From positions 20,125-84,124 of the forward strand of contig JBLICU010000005.1 in NCBI GenBank assembly GCA_047632435.1: a stretch of 64,000 nucleotides of DNA, read 5' to 3'. The translations under genes were made by a program, and so were the position numbers. The notes under the pieces were generated by a model. The model had not been told where the DNA came from. It ran no database searches and saw nothing but the letters and a program-made list of their open reading frames with translations. The first letter of the stretch is position 1. Each line of letters begins with the position of its first letter. Of the stretch, positions 9,860-19,595 are shown piece by piece. Origin of the DNA: JAMZMI01 sp047632435. GTDB taxonomy: Bacteria > Bacteroidota > Bacteroidia > Cytophagales > Cyclobacteriaceae.

Positions 9860-10199
9860 ATAGGGGTTGTTTTAATTAAATTGATTCAGTACAAATAAAT
9901 CACAAACAAAATCATGGTCAACAAAAGAGCGCCAATTACAAAAAGTCTGAATGGTAATTTCATATGGCTATGATAGCCTAATTAAATATTTCTCCTCACA
10001 GGAGCTGGATTCATTTTAACCTGACTACCGATACTTACGCATTTTCCATGTATCATTTTAACCTGCCAAATGTTTCATCACAGCCTAAAAGCTTGAATTT
10101 GTATCCTTCAATGGTTTTGGTTACCATATTTTTGCTACTATATAATTTAATTCAAAATATATCAAAATGACGTTTCGAATTCCATGTAATATTAACTAA
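9860..10199. promoter_or_regulatory. Divergent regulatory region between susC and the hybrid two-component regulator
   Basis: 340 bp without a gene. On the plus strand TATTTTTG at 10127-10134 matches the Bacteroidota -7 consensus TAnnTTTG, with a TTTG at 10098-10101 upstream; the 25-base gap is slightly longer than usual. It would give the regulator gene a leader of roughly 60 bases. For susC no exact -7 match was found; TTTATTTG on the minus strand at 9891-9898 is the nearest. The regulator's AraC-type domain is expected to bind here, but no clear direct repeat was recognised. Confidence 0.4.
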
Positions 10200-13100
10200 A
10201 TGTTAAAGTCATTTCTCCATGTGATAATTCTTAACCTAGCTGTTTTAGCAGGTTCATTCGGGGCAGATCAAATACAATTTGATCATATAATTGAACTTCC
10301 CGACAACCCTGTCTTTTGTATAACACAAGACAAAAAAGGTTTTATGTGGTTCGGAACCAAAAATGGTCTTTTGAAATTTGATGGTCATGAATTAACCACA
10401 TTTAACTCAAGTGATGACGACAGCACATCCCTCACCAATGATTGGATTTGGTCAATTTACTGTGACACCCGGTCTGAACTATGGATCGGCAGTGCGGACG
10501 GTCTTAATCTTTGGATAGACAAAGAAAATCGATTTCAAAGAATCGTACTTCCTTCATCGGAAAACGGGAAGAACAAGCCAGTTACCATAAGAAAAATATA
10601 TGAAGATAAACAAGGAAATCTGTGGATCGGAACCAATCATGGCCTTTATATTAAATCCTATGATAATCCGGATTTCCATAAATGTGACTTAAGCTATGGA
10701 CTGAGTCAATTAACAGATTATGATATCAAAGAAATATTCGAGGGCTCGAACAATCATTTGTATGTCGCAACACAATTTGGTATTTCCTCAATTGTTAATA
10801 GAAAACTTTCGTATCAAACAATTCCGGCCAACCTAGTTCTTAAAATTGATAATCAAATTGAGGATACAAGATCTGTATACTCCGACGCAATAAATGATGT
10901 TTTTTGGATCGGAACCCAGTCAGAAATGACTGGTCTTATAAAATCACAAAACCGAAGTGGTAAAAATGAGATAATTACGTTAAAAGGATCCGTCGAAATT
11001 AATAGTATCAGAATAATCCGAAATTTTGGAGATAATACCCTTTGGTTAGGAACAATGAACGGGTTGATACAACTAGATACTCTGACTAATACTACTGAAA
11101 AACACTTAAACCACCTTTCAATTAGAGATATTTACCAGGATATCGAAAAAGGGCTCTGGGCGGCCACATACAATGATGGAATATATTACTATTCGCCAAA
11201 TTCCAACCGATTTGAGCATATTTATGAATACGCCAAGCCATTCTCCACACAAGAACAAAACCGAAGTGAGGTGGTCACTGATGTCGTACAATCGAAGGAC
11301 AATCAAATATGGATCGGTACAGAATATGGTCTCAAAGTCTATAGGCCTGACCACAAGAATTTTCCTATTCATTTAAATAGAACAATGCAAACAGCTATTG
11401 TCAATGATCGTGTAAAATGTCTTGAATATACGAATGATAATATGCTTTGGGTGGGGACATTTAATGGAATTAGCTGTCTCGATTTAACAAACGGAAATAT
11501 AAAAAACTATGTTCCAACATCTAACCCTAAAAATCAGGGTTGGAATGAAATCCATGATCTAATAAAGATTAAGGAAGAGGTGTGGATTGGTACAAATGGT
11601 GGTGGGGTATTTTGCCTTGATAGAGATTTTCGCTTCACACAACATGCCGACCATTTTATTCGAGGAGCGAATTATGTAAACGCTATGCATTCCTTTACTG
11701 ATAGTATCATTTGGATAGGCTCAAATGCCGGATTAAGTGCTATCAAACCTGATGGTAGGGAATTTAAAAAATTTGGATCCAGCAATTATATGTTTCCAGA
11801 GGTGAACGTAATTTCCATAACACATGATAATAAAAATAATTTATGGTTGGGTACTGAAAGATCAGGACTGATTTACTTTGATCCACAGTCTTTCGATTTT
11901 CTAAGGATCAACAAGGAGAATGGTTTACCGGATAATAACATAAAGTCGGTACAAATTGATGTATCTCAAAACCTTTGGGTCACCACACAACAAGGACTTC
12001 TAAACATTTCTCTATCGCCCAAAGAAGATCTTCAATCAACATCTTTTGAGGTTTATGATTTTTCTATCAATACAGATTTTGGCAAACCACTATTCTTAAG
12101 TAATAGCACAACCAAAACGTCATCTGGAGAAATACTTTTTGGAACACATCATGGTATTACCTATTTTGATCCATCTCAAATATCAAGTTCCCGCAAGTAC
12201 CCTAAAGTATGGATAAGGGATATCAGTATAAACCAGCAAAAAATAACCATTAACAAGGATTTATCATTGAAATATGGCAATACTGAAGAATTGCTTGTGT
12301 TGAGTCTGGAACATTACGAGTCTGTTCTATCGTTTTACTTCACGGGCATTAATTATAGTAATCAAGATGAGCTTTATTATGCATACAACATAGATGGAAT
12401 TAATGATAGATGGGAGATAATTAACAAACAGCGTCAGCTAAGCTTCAATTACCTACCACCAGGAAAGTATACATTAAGACTTAAATCAAGCAATTCAAAA
12501 CAAAATTGGGGAAGTGACTACACCGCATTAGACCTCATTATAAATCCTCCTTTTTATAAGTCGCTGATTGCTTTTCTTATTTATGGGGTAACCATTTTAG
12601 CACTACTTTATATATTCTTCTATTACTCTTCCAACTGGCAAAAAATGAAAAATCGCCTTGTAATCGAAGAACTTAATAAGAACAAAGAATATGAACTTCA
12701 TCAGTTAAAATCGGAGTTTTTTATTAATATTTCTCATGAGCTCAAAGCACCATTGACGTTAATTCTTGCCCCAGTTGAGGATTTACTAGCTCAAAAAATT
12801 GAAAATACTGGAGTGCGCAACCGATTAAAAATGGTCAAACGAAACGCTGAGAGGATTTTGAAATTGGTAAATCAAATTGTGGATGTAAGGAAAATTGAAA
12901 CCTCTCGTGAGAGCTTAAATGTAGCTAAATACGACATTATAGCATTCATTCATGAGGTTTCTTCAGTGTTCAATGAATTATCCAGAATCAAAAATATTGA
13001 ATTCAATATAAGTTCTAGCAGTGAAAATATTGATCTTTGGTTCGATCGAAATAAATTAGAAACAGCCATTTCGAATCTCCTCTCAAATGCGTTTAAATAC

Positions 13101-14279
13101 ACCAAAGAAAACGGTAAAATTGAAGTGTCTATTGTCACTCAAAAAAGGTCAAAAGGGTTAGATGAAGATGATCAGGTTAATATTATCATTGAAGATAATG
13201 GGAAAGGAATAGCTCAGGAAGATATCCCACATCTCTTCGACCGTTTTTATCACATTTCAAATAGAAATAAACGTCTTTCTATAGGTGATGGCATTGGGTT
13301 GGATTTGGCTAAAAAATGTATCGAAATACAAAAAGGTTCAATAAAAATTGAAAGTCTTCAGGAAAATGAAAGAACAAGTGGTCTTACTAGAATCACTATT
13401 TCCTTAAAACGAGGAAATCAACATTTTGATGATAATGACGTAACAAATGAGCCGTTACATCATTCATCAACTAAAGACCCTGATCTCAATGACTATGCTC
13501 TCATAAACCTCATTGATGCAAAAGCTAGCGATAGCAATATTGATGACTATTCCATTTTGATTGTAGATATCAACTCTGAATCGATTCAACAAATTCGTGA
13601 TATATTTTCAAATTGCAATCATATATATGACACTTCTGATGGTTTGGAAGCATGGAAATTGACTCTGGATATAATTCCTGACATTGTAATTAGTTCAGAA
13701 AGTGCCGGCACAATTGATGGAGAAGAATTATGTCATAGAATAAAAATAGATGAACGCACATGTCACATTCCTGTAATTCTTCTATCTGAACAAAATCAAT
13801 TTAATAATCAAGCTGAGTTTGTGCCTGATGAGTTTATTGCTAAACCAATTAATGCGGATTTTCTAAAGCAGAGAGTTGAATACTTTATTGATCAAAGAAA
13901 CAGAATAAGACGACAATTTGAAAAGAAATCAATATTGAAACCCAATCAGATAACTTCTTATGATGAGAAAATGTTAGATAGCGTAATCAACTATATTGAG
14001 GATCACCTGTCCGACCCTAATCTATCTGTAGAGCGTATGAGCAAAGAAATTGGGATCAGCAGGGTTCATTTTTATAGAAAAATAAAATCAGTAATGAACA
14101 TGTCCCCTAATGAATTCATCCGATCCTATCGAATAAGAAAAGCGGGACAATTGCTTGAACAGAAAAAACTTAATATTTCGGATGTTCGGATGATGGTTGG
14201 TTTCAATGATGCAGATTACTTCAGATCTTGTTTTAAGAAAGAATTCGGTGTAAATCCTTCGGATTTCATGAAGGACTAA
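10200..14279 (+). CDS. Hybrid two-component system regulator (propeller sensor, kinase, degenerate receiver, AraC-type HTH)
   Basis: 1359 aa. Signal peptide (about 1-22), then two seven-bladed Reg_prop propellers (about 25-690; repeated WIGT/LWLGT.NGL motifs), a Y_Y_Y domain (about 700-780; YYAYNIDGIND, LPPGKYTLRLKS) and one transmembrane helix (about 787-806). The cytoplasmic part has HisKA (FFINISHELKAPLTLI, His846), HATPase (NLLSNAFKYTKENG, EDNGKGI, GDGIGLDLAKK), a receiver-like domain (about 1116-1240) and an AraC-type HTH (about 1258-1359). Such proteins bind an oligosaccharide in the periplasm and activate the adjacent susC operon. The receiver is abnormal: in PDIVISSESAGTIDG a serine (Ser1166) stands where the phosphorylated aspartate of the usual SDVMMP motif should be, and the VDDN pair reads VDIN. 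The Lys of AKPIN is kept. Phosphotransfer within this protein is therefore doubtful. Confidence 0.95.
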   Translation: MLKSFLHVIILNLAVLAGSFGADQIQFDHIIELPDNPVFCITQDKKGFMWFGTKNGLLKFDGHELTTFNSSDDDSTSLTNDWIWSIYCDTRSELWIGSADGLNLWIDKENRFQRIVLPSSENGKNKPVTIRKIYEDKQGNLWIGTNHGLYIKSYDNPDFHKCDLSYGLSQLTDYDIKEIFEGSNNHLYVATQFGISSIVNRKLSYQTIPANLVLKIDNQIEDTRSVYSDAINDVFWIGTQSEMTGLIKSQNRSGKNEIITLKGSVEINSIRIIRNFGDNTLWLGTMNGLIQLDTLTNTTEKHLNHLSIRDIYQDIEKGLWAATYNDGIYYYSPNSNRFEHIYEYAKPFSTQEQNRSEVVTDVVQSKDNQIWIGTEYGLKVYRPDHKNFPIHLNRTMQTAIVNDRVKCLEYTNDNMLWVGTFNGISCLDLTNGNIKNYVPTSNPKNQGWNEIHDLIKIKEEVWIGTNGGGVFCLDRDFRFTQHADHFIRGANYVNAMHSFTDSIIWIGSNAGLSAIKPDGREFKKFGSSNYMFPEVNVISITHDNKNNLWLGTERSGLIYFDPQSFDFLRINKENGLPDNNIKSVQIDVSQNLWVTTQQGLLNISLSPKEDLQSTSFEVYDFSINTDFGKPLFLSNSTTKTSSGEILFGTHHGITYFDPSQISSSRKYPKVWIRDISINQQKITINKDLSLKYGNTEELLVLSLEHYESVLSFYFTGINYSNQDELYYAYNIDGINDRWEIINKQRQLSFNYLPPGKYTLRLKSSNSKQNWGSDYTALDLIINPPFYKSLIAFLIYGVTILALLYIFFYYSSNWQKMKNRLVIEELNKNKEYELHQLKSEFFINISHELKAPLTLILAPVEDLLAQKIENTGVRNRLKMVKRNAERILKLVNQIVDVRKIETSRESLNVAKYDIIAFIHEVSSVFNELSRIKNIEFNISSSSENIDLWFDRNKLETAISNLLSNAFKYTKENGKIEVSIVTQKRSKGLDEDDQVNIIIEDNGKGIAQEDIPHLFDRFYHISNRNKRLSIGDGIGLDLAKKCIEIQKGSIKIESLQENERTSGLTRITISLKRGNQHFDDNDVTNEPLHHSSTKDPDLNDYALINLIDAKASDSNIDDYSILIVDINSESIQQIRDIFSNCNHIYDTSDGLEAWKLTLDIIPDIVISSESAGTIDGEELCHRIKIDERTCHIPVILLSEQNQFNNQAEFVPDEFIAKPINADFLKQRVEYFIDQRNRIRRQFEKKSILKPNQITSYDEKMLDSVINYIEDHLSDPNLSVERMSKEIGISRVHFYRKIKSVMNMSPNEFIRSYRIRKAGQLLEQKKLNISDVRMMVGFNDADYFRSCFKKEFGVNPSDFMKD

Positions 14280-14600
14280 AACAATCATATAATTCTTAGG
14301 TACACCCCTTCTTCCATTTCATATACAAAAGTCAAAAGTGGATATTTTTATCTAACCTAATATTAAAATTGTTTGTCGCGAAGACGTGCTAAGAACGTCA
14401 ACCAAAATTTAGAGGTGTTTAATTACAAAATCGCAAGGAGCCTCAAAAACTTAATCATATATCTAGAGATCAAATGCCCCTTTCTTTTCAAAAATTCTGC
14501 TTAAGCCAGATAAATTTTCTTATTCTCTCATTCTAAAAAATCAACAATTCTTTCAAGCAAAAGAATGAATAAGGTGTACTCTTTTGTGTAAACCAGACAT
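14280..14600. other. Intergenic stretch, no recognised feature
   Basis: AT-rich DNA between the hybrid regulator and the tRNA terminator. I see no open frame with a signal peptide or family motif, no clear repeat and no obvious promoter. Confidence 0.6.
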
Positions 14601-14633
14601 AAAAAAAGCACTTACGAATTAACGTAAGTGCTT
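14601..14633 (-). terminator. Rho-independent terminator of the tRNA pair
   Basis: The arms AAGCACTTACG and CGTAAGTGCTT (11 bp) enclose the loop AATTAA. On the minus strand the stem is followed by a run of seven U (A-run at 14601-14607). It lies 12 bp downstream of the tRNA-Arg gene. Confidence 0.88.
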
Positions 14634-14644
14634 GATTATCAAAG

Positions 14645-14718
14645 TGATCCGCTCGGGACTCGAACACGAAACCTACTGCTTAGAAGGCAGTTGCTCTATC
14701 CAATTGAGCTAGCGGACC
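14645..14718 (-). tRNA. tRNA-Arg (anticodon TCT)
   Basis: The minus strand folds as a 74-nt tRNA. Acceptor arms are GGTCCGC and GCGGATC (one G-U pair) with discriminator A; the anticodon stem ACTGC/GCAGT carries loop CTTCTAA (anticodon TCT), and the T-arm contains GTTCGAGTC. No CCA is encoded. It is followed by a strong terminator and preceded by tRNA-Ser, so both are probably one transcript. Confidence 0.95.
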
Positions 14719-14751
14719 ATCGAACTACATTTCCCTTCGGATGAAGTAGTG

Positions 14752-14838
<87 letters not shown>

Positions 14839-15103
14839 GTGTAATTAGCTGTTTTGATTTACTTTTTCAGAGCGATCCCTGAAAAGGACTGCAAACCTAG
14901 AGAAAAACAATTATTTAACAAATAGTAATATTTACAAAAGCCTGATTTTTTAATACTAATCTTCAATTTGATCTTCTATTATCTTTAAACAAAGAATCCA
15001 TCGTTCGCTAATCATACACTTTCTTTTTTGCCATTAAAAAACGTTAAATGAAACCATGGTTTATTGGGCAGTACTACTTACTTGCTTAATTTAGCAGCCG
15101 TTT

Positions 15104-16072
15104 ATGAATTGGTCATACAGCTTAGGTACGTTTGAGGGGATTGCCATTGCCCTTTTCGCTTTTTTTTATATTCTCTACGCCATCCGTATGATACGGATCA
15201 GCAGGAAAATTCATGCGCCGATCCACAGGACCTTAATTAAACTCATCCTTCGCACGTCCTACTTTATACTTATTGTCATTGCTTTGCTTGGCCCCTCTTT
15301 TGGTGAAACCAGTCGTGAAATCAAGTCTGTTGGAAAGGATCTCTTCGTTTGTGTGGATTTATCGCAATCCATGAATGCTTTTGACATCCAACCGACCAGA
15401 TTGGAGCGTGTTAAATTCGAACTTAAAAATATTGTAGAGGCATTTAGTTCTGATCGAATAGGGCTGATTATGTTCTCCAATGAAGCATTTATGCAATGTC
15501 CCCTGACCTATGACAACAATGCGTTAAACATTTTCATACAATCACTGAATACGGATTTGGTGCCAAATACCGGAACAGATTTTGGCCCTCCTCTTAAAAT
15601 GGCTCTTAAAAAACTACAAGACGAAGAGTCCGGACCATCAAAACAAAAATCAAAAATCATCATTCTGATCAGCGATGGAGAAGATTTTGGTGAAGAAACA
15701 GATCAAATAGCTGAGGAGATTGAAAATTCGGGTTTGAAATTGTTCACGCTCGGTGTAGGGACGGACAAGGGCTCTAAAATCTTACTCAGTCGGGGTTATA
15801 AAAAAGACAAAAGTGGGAATGAGGTTGTGAGCAAAATCAATCCCACATCATTAAAAAAATTAGCCGCTGATACTGGTGGTAAATATTTTGAAATCAATGA
15901 TAACAAAAATGACGTTGAAAGATTAATCAATACAATCAACGAAATAGAAGGAGAACTTAGAGATGCCAAAAAAGTGGACGTCAAGGCCAATAAATATTAT
16001 TATTTCCTCGCTATCGCTCTTTTTCTTATGTTTTTCGATTTATTGATCAGTATTAGAATCATCAAAATATGA
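15104..16072 (+). CDS. Bat-type von Willebrand factor A membrane protein (BatB-like)
   Basis: 322 aa. Two N-terminal transmembrane segments (about 8-27 and 48-65) precede a VWA domain (about 80-285) with an intact MIDAS site: DLSQS, the Thr of NTGTDFG and the Asp of SDGEDF. A final transmembrane helix lies near 300-318. The motif order and the length fit BatA/BatB of the Bacteroides aerotolerance operon. Bat VWA proteins are inner-membrane proteins tied to oxygen or envelope stress; their biochemical role is not settled. The stop codon overlaps the start of the next gene, a BatC-like TPR protein, by four bases (ATGA), so the two are translationally coupled. No moxR or second VWA gene lies upstream; tRNAs are there instead. 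Confidence 0.85.
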   Translation: MNWSYSLGTFEGIAIALFAFFYILYAIRMIRISRKIHAPIHRTLIKLILRTSYFILIVIALLGPSFGETSREIKSVGKDLFVCVDLSQSMNAFDIQPTRLERVKFELKNIVEAFSSDRIGLIMFSNEAFMQCPLTYDNNALNIFIQSLNTDLVPNTGTDFGPPLKMALKKLQDEESGPSKQKSKIIILISDGEDFGEETDQIAEEIENSGLKLFTLGVGTDKGSKILLSRGYKKDKSGNEVVSKINPTSLKKLAADTGGKYFEINDNKNDVERLINTINEIEGELRDAKKVDVKANKYYYFLAIALFLMFFDLLISIRIIKI

Positions 16073-16893
16073 AAACTGCCATTCTTATATTACTCCTGCT
16101 ATTCACAGATCCTTTGGAATTGGCAAGGATTAATGGTTTAAAAAAAGATGCCAATGAGGCTTTCAAATCCGGCAACTATGAACTGGCCGCTTCACAGTAC
16201 ACCATGCTTGCAGATAGCTTGGGCGTAAATGAAGATGAAATATTCTTGAATCTAGCGCATAGCCATTTTCATACTGGCGATACAGCGGCTGCAAAAAGGA
16301 ATTACCAGAGTGTTGCCTCCTCTCATGACAAGAAACTCAAGTCCATTGCTTCTCAACAATTGGGTGTATTGGCCAAGGATGCACAAAAACTTGAAGAGTC
16401 ACTCAGCCTTCTGAAAAACGCGATCAAAGCTGATCCTACTAATTCTGGAGCCAAGTACGACTATGAATTAGTCAAAAAACTACTTGATCAGCAAAAAGAA
16501 AATCAACAAGATCAGGAAGGCGAAGATAAAGACCAAAAAGATCAGGAAAATAAAGAAGAGCAAAAAGATAAGAGCCAAGAAAAAGGAGACGAAGAAAAAG
16601 GAGACGAAGAAAAACAAAATGAGGAAAAGTCTGAAGAAGAAAAATCAGACGAATCTAAAGACGGGGAACAAAAAGATCAGGAAAATCAAGAAGAGCAAGA
16701 AGGCGAAAAAAGTGACGAAGAGAAACAGAAGGAAATGGATGACGCCACCAAACAAAAGCTGAAAGAAATGAACATCAGCCCAGAAAAGGCAGAAATGATT
16801 CTGGAGGCACTAAAAAACAACGAAATTCAGTATATTCAGCAGCAAAGACGTCAACCCATAGAAAAACAGGATACGGGTAAGCCTGATTGGTAA
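16069..16893 (+). CDS. BatC-like tetratricopeptide protein with Lys/Glu/Gln-rich tail
   Basis: 274 aa. An N-terminal hydrophobic segment (MKTAILILLLLF) acts as signal or anchor. Residues about 25-140 form TPR-type helical pairs (ANEAFKSGNYELAASQYTMLA, HSHFHTGDTAAAKRNYQSVA). Residues about 140-225 are an extremely charged low-complexity tract of E, K, D and Q with repeated DQEN/EEK units, and the C-terminus (KQKLKEMNISPEKAEMILEA) is conserved in BatC-like proteins. It probably sits in the periplasm and scaffolds the Bat membrane complex with the preceding VWA protein, with which it shares a four-base overlap. The repetitive purine-rich DNA of the tail could vary in length by slippage. Confidence 0.82.
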   Translation: MKTAILILLLLFTDPLELARINGLKKDANEAFKSGNYELAASQYTMLADSLGVNEDEIFLNLAHSHFHTGDTAAAKRNYQSVASSHDKKLKSIASQQLGVLAKDAQKLEESLSLLKNAIKADPTNSGAKYDYELVKKLLDQQKENQQDQEGEDKDQKDQENKEEQKDKSQEKGDEEKGDEEKQNEEKSEEEKSDESKDGEQKDQENQEEQEGEKSDEEKQKEMDDATKQKLKEMNISPEKAEMILEALKNNEIQYIQQQRRQPIEKQDTGKPDW

Positions 16894-16917
16894 AGTAGTT
16901 ATTGGTTTATTTAAAGT

Positions 16918-16992
16918 AAAGAGTAAAGAGTAAAGAGTAAAGAGTAAAGAGTAAAGAGTAAAGAGTAAAGAGTAATAACTAACTAACTAACT
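16918..16992 (+). repeat. Tandem repeats: eight copies of a 7-mer, then four of a 4-mer
   Basis: AAAGAGT is repeated eight times without error from 16918 to 16973, followed by AATA-type sequence and four copies of AACT (16977-16992). It lies between the batC-like stop and the thiolase start (17048), about 56 bp before the latter. The unit is not a multiple of three and contains TAA across unit joints, so it does not code. Copy number could change by slippage and shift promoter spacing for the thiolase gene. Confidence 0.95.
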
Positions 16993-17047
16993 AATAATAA
17001 TTGTTTACTACCAACTGATAACAGTCCACTACTAATTGCACAAAAAA

Positions 17048-18226
17048 ATGGAAGAAGTATATATCATCTCAGCCGTAAGAACCCCTATTGGCAGCTTTGG
17101 CGGTGCATTGGCAAGTTTCACAGCTGTGGAATTAGGAAGTAAGGCTATAAAAGGAGCATTGGCAAAGGCGAATGTACCAGTGTCAGAAGTGAATGAAGTA
17201 TTCATGGGCAATGTGGTTTCAGCAAACTTAGGTCAGGCTCCAGCAAGACAAGCTGCAATTGGCGCAGGCATTGGCTACAACGTACCCTGCACCACAGTCA
17301 ATAAAGTTTGTGCTTCTGGGATGAAATCGGTTATGTTTGGCGCACAATCGATTATGCTGGGCATCAATGACATAGTAGTGGCTGGAGGAATGGAAAGCAT
17401 GTCCAATATCCCTTATTATATACCTAAAGCCCGTTTTGGATATAAATATGGAAATGGACAACTAGTTGATGGTCTGCAGCAAGATGGACTTTGGGAAGCT
17501 TATCATCAGTTTCCAATGGGAAGCTGTGCAGATAACACTGCAAAAGAAAAAGGCATTTCGCGAGAAGAACAAGATGCATTCGCTATCAATTCATATAAAA
17601 AAGTGGCTGCCTCCACAGAAGCGGGTAAATTCAAAGATGAAATTATTCCAATCGAAATTCCTCAAAGAAAAGGCGATCCTATCATCATGGATACAGATGA
17701 AGAATACAAAAATGTAAACTTTGATAAAATACCGTCGCTAAGACCAGTTTTCAATAAGGATGGAACGGTAACCGCAGCAAATGCATCAACCATCAATGAT
17801 GGTGCTGCCGCGCTGATTCTGGCAAGCAAGAAGAAAGTAGATGAGCTTGGATTAAAGCCAATCGGAAAAATTCTCGGGTTTGGTGATGCCGCTCAGGAAC
17901 CTATCTGGTTTACTACTGCACCTTCTTTGGCGATACCAAAAGCTATCAAACACGCGGGAATCACATCTTCAGACGTGGATTTTTATGAAATCAATGAGGC
18001 TTTTTCTGTGGTAGCCATTGCCAATAACCGCGAACTCAATTTGAATCCAGATAAAGTGAATGTAAATGGTGGAGCAGTTGCATTGGGACATCCTCTAGGC
18101 GCTTCAGGTGCCAGAATCATCACCACTCTTGCCTCTGTTTTGCAACAAAATAAAGGAAAAATTGGAGTTGCTGGAATCTGTAATGGTGGCGGTGGCGCCT
18201 CAGCAATAGTGATCGAAAAAATTTGA
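17048..18226 (+). CDS. Acetyl-CoA C-acyltransferase (thiolase)
   Basis: 392 aa from the ATG at 17048; an upstream TTG at 17036 is less likely. It has the full thiolase set: nucleophilic Cys in NKVCASGMKSVM (near 88), NEAFSVVA, the catalytic His in GGAVALGHPLGASGARI, and the second Cys in CNGGGGASAIVIE. Thiolases cleave 3-ketoacyl-CoA to acetyl-CoA in beta-oxidation, or condense two acetyl-CoA in the reverse direction; sequence alone does not decide the chain length. The gene stands alone between a tandem repeat tract and the YwqK-repeat gene. It could feed acetyl-CoA to the glyoxylate shunt encoded at 59529-63702. Confidence 0.95.
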   Translation: MEEVYIISAVRTPIGSFGGALASFTAVELGSKAIKGALAKANVPVSEVNEVFMGNVVSANLGQAPARQAAIGAGIGYNVPCTTVNKVCASGMKSVMFGAQSIMLGINDIVVAGGMESMSNIPYYIPKARFGYKYGNGQLVDGLQQDGLWEAYHQFPMGSCADNTAKEKGISREEQDAFAINSYKKVAASTEAGKFKDEIIPIEIPQRKGDPIIMDTDEEYKNVNFDKIPSLRPVFNKDGTVTAANASTINDGAAALILASKKKVDELGLKPIGKILGFGDAAQEPIWFTTAPSLAIPKAIKHAGITSSDVDFYEINEAFSVVAIANNRELNLNPDKVNVNGGAVALGHPLGASGARIITTLASVLQQNKGKIGVAGICNGGGGASAIVIEKI

Positions 18227-18296
18227 TTTTATTAGATTTTGGCCTAAAAAAGATATTGGTGATTTTCGTTTTCCATTTCAGATTTTGTAATCAATT

Positions 18297-19595
18297 ATGA
18301 GAATCACAATCTCTTTTAGCTTACTATTCCTATCCAAAATTCTCCTTGCTCAAGAGCCGGTAACAACTTTCTATGAATCAAATGGAGCCATTAAAGAAAA
18401 ATACCAAATCATCTGGGAAGACACTGCTGTAGTGCACGGTGATTATAAAATGCTGAGTCCGGCCGGAAAAGTGATTGTAACTGGAAAATACGACCATGGC
18501 AAGCGTGAAGGATATTTTTACAACTATTATGAAGATGGTTCCATACAAAGAGAAACCTTCTACGAACACGGCTTGAAGCAAGGAGTCACTAAAGTTTACG
18601 CGACGAGCGGGCAGGTTCTTCAGGAAGCCTTATTTCAAAACGATACGCTCACTGGAAACCTGAAAATATATGATGAATCTGGTCAGGTAAGAGGAGAAAC
18701 AGCTTTTTTGAACGGAAAACCAGATGGCCTGGTGGTTTCCTACTTTGATACCGGCATCAAATCAGAGGAAATCCAATATGAAAACGGAAAACCCAACGGA
18801 TACACACGGCAGTATTACCAAAATGGAAACATAAAGCTTGAAGCGGAATATAAAAGTGGATTATTGGATGGGCAGTATAAGACCTTTTACCCTTCCGGTA
18901 AACTCGAAATGGAAGTTTTGAACCTCAGAGGTCAGCGCTCCGGATATGTCAAGTACTATCACGAAAATGGCCAGCTGAAATCAGAAGGTGTATATGAAGA
19001 TGGTGCTTTGCAGGGCAAATTTGTGAGCTTCTATGAAGACGGCAGCTCACGTGCTGATTTCAAATACAATGATGGCAATAAAACCGGGAAAAACATCGAA
19101 TACCATCCTAACGGAAAAATCAGAATTGAGTCGGTTTACTCCAACCATGGGCTTAACGCTAAAATCAAAGAGTATACAGATAAATCTAAATTGGTCTCGG
19201 ATATATCCTTGGTCAACGAACTACCCGATGGTCAATGGATCTTTTACGACGAGAAAGGACGACCTTCCAAAATCGAAGATTACCAGGCAGGCAAACTTCA
19301 TGGACTGTTGCAACATTATGGCAATGGCAAATTGATGTTTAAAGCAGAATATGCTTTTGGAAATCAGCAGGGCGCAACGCTGGAATATTATCCGAATGGT
19401 GACCTGATGGTCTCCTCCACTTGGAAAATCGGGATGCTCAATGGGCCATATATCCGGTATTACAAAAAAGACCAAAAGGAATATGAAGGGAACTATGTTC
19501 GCAATAAGCGAAACGGTACCTGGATATTTTATGATAAAAAGGGAATTGTGACTGAAACTTTGGAATATACCTTTGGTAAAGTCTCGGAGAACTAA
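18297..19595 (+). CDS. Secreted YwqK/MORN-like repeat protein
   Basis: 432 aa with a signal peptide (about 1-19, ending LLAQ). The mature part consists of around sixteen repeats of about 23 residues of the form YYENGQLK.E..Y..G...G (for example YHENGQLKSEGVYEDG, YYPNGDLMVSS). These repeats belong to the family labelled toxin-antitoxin YwqK antitoxin, but in Bacteroidota such secreted proteins occur without any toxin partner, and none is seen here. Function is unknown; the repeats resemble MORN motifs that bind lipids or proteins. It ends with a four-base overlap against the convergent gene at 19592-20164. Confidence 0.85.
   Translation: MRITISFSLLFLSKILLAQEPVTTFYESNGAIKEKYQIIWEDTAVVHGDYKMLSPAGKVIVTGKYDHGKREGYFYNYYEDGSIQRETFYEHGLKQGVTKVYATSGQVLQEALFQNDTLTGNLKIYDESGQVRGETAFLNGKPDGLVVSYFDTGIKSEEIQYENGKPNGYTRQYYQNGNIKLEAEYKSGLLDGQYKTFYPSGKLEMEVLNLRGQRSGYVKYYHENGQLKSEGVYEDGALQGKFVSFYEDGSSRADFKYNDGNKTGKNIEYHPNGKIRIESVYSNHGLNAKIKEYTDKSKLVSDISLVNELPDGQWIFYDEKGRPSKIEDYQAGKLHGLLQHYGNGKLMFKAEYAFGNQQGATLEYYPNGDLMVSSTWKIGMLNGPYIRYYKKDQKEYEGNYVRNKRNGTWIFYDKKGIVTETLEYTFGKVSEN

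Noticed and set aside
16484..16762. Lys-rich 92-codon frame inside the batC-like gene
   Set aside because: It is the +1 shadow of the E/K/Q-rich tail; the low-complexity purine-rich DNA keeps several frames open.
16918..16973. CRISPR array
   Set aside because: The repeat unit is only 7 bp with no spacers, and no cas genes are present in the window.
18297..19595. Toxin-antitoxin module, suggested by the YwqK antitoxin family name
   Set aside because: The protein is secreted, has many repeats and no toxin gene beside it; the convergent neighbour is a lipoprotein.
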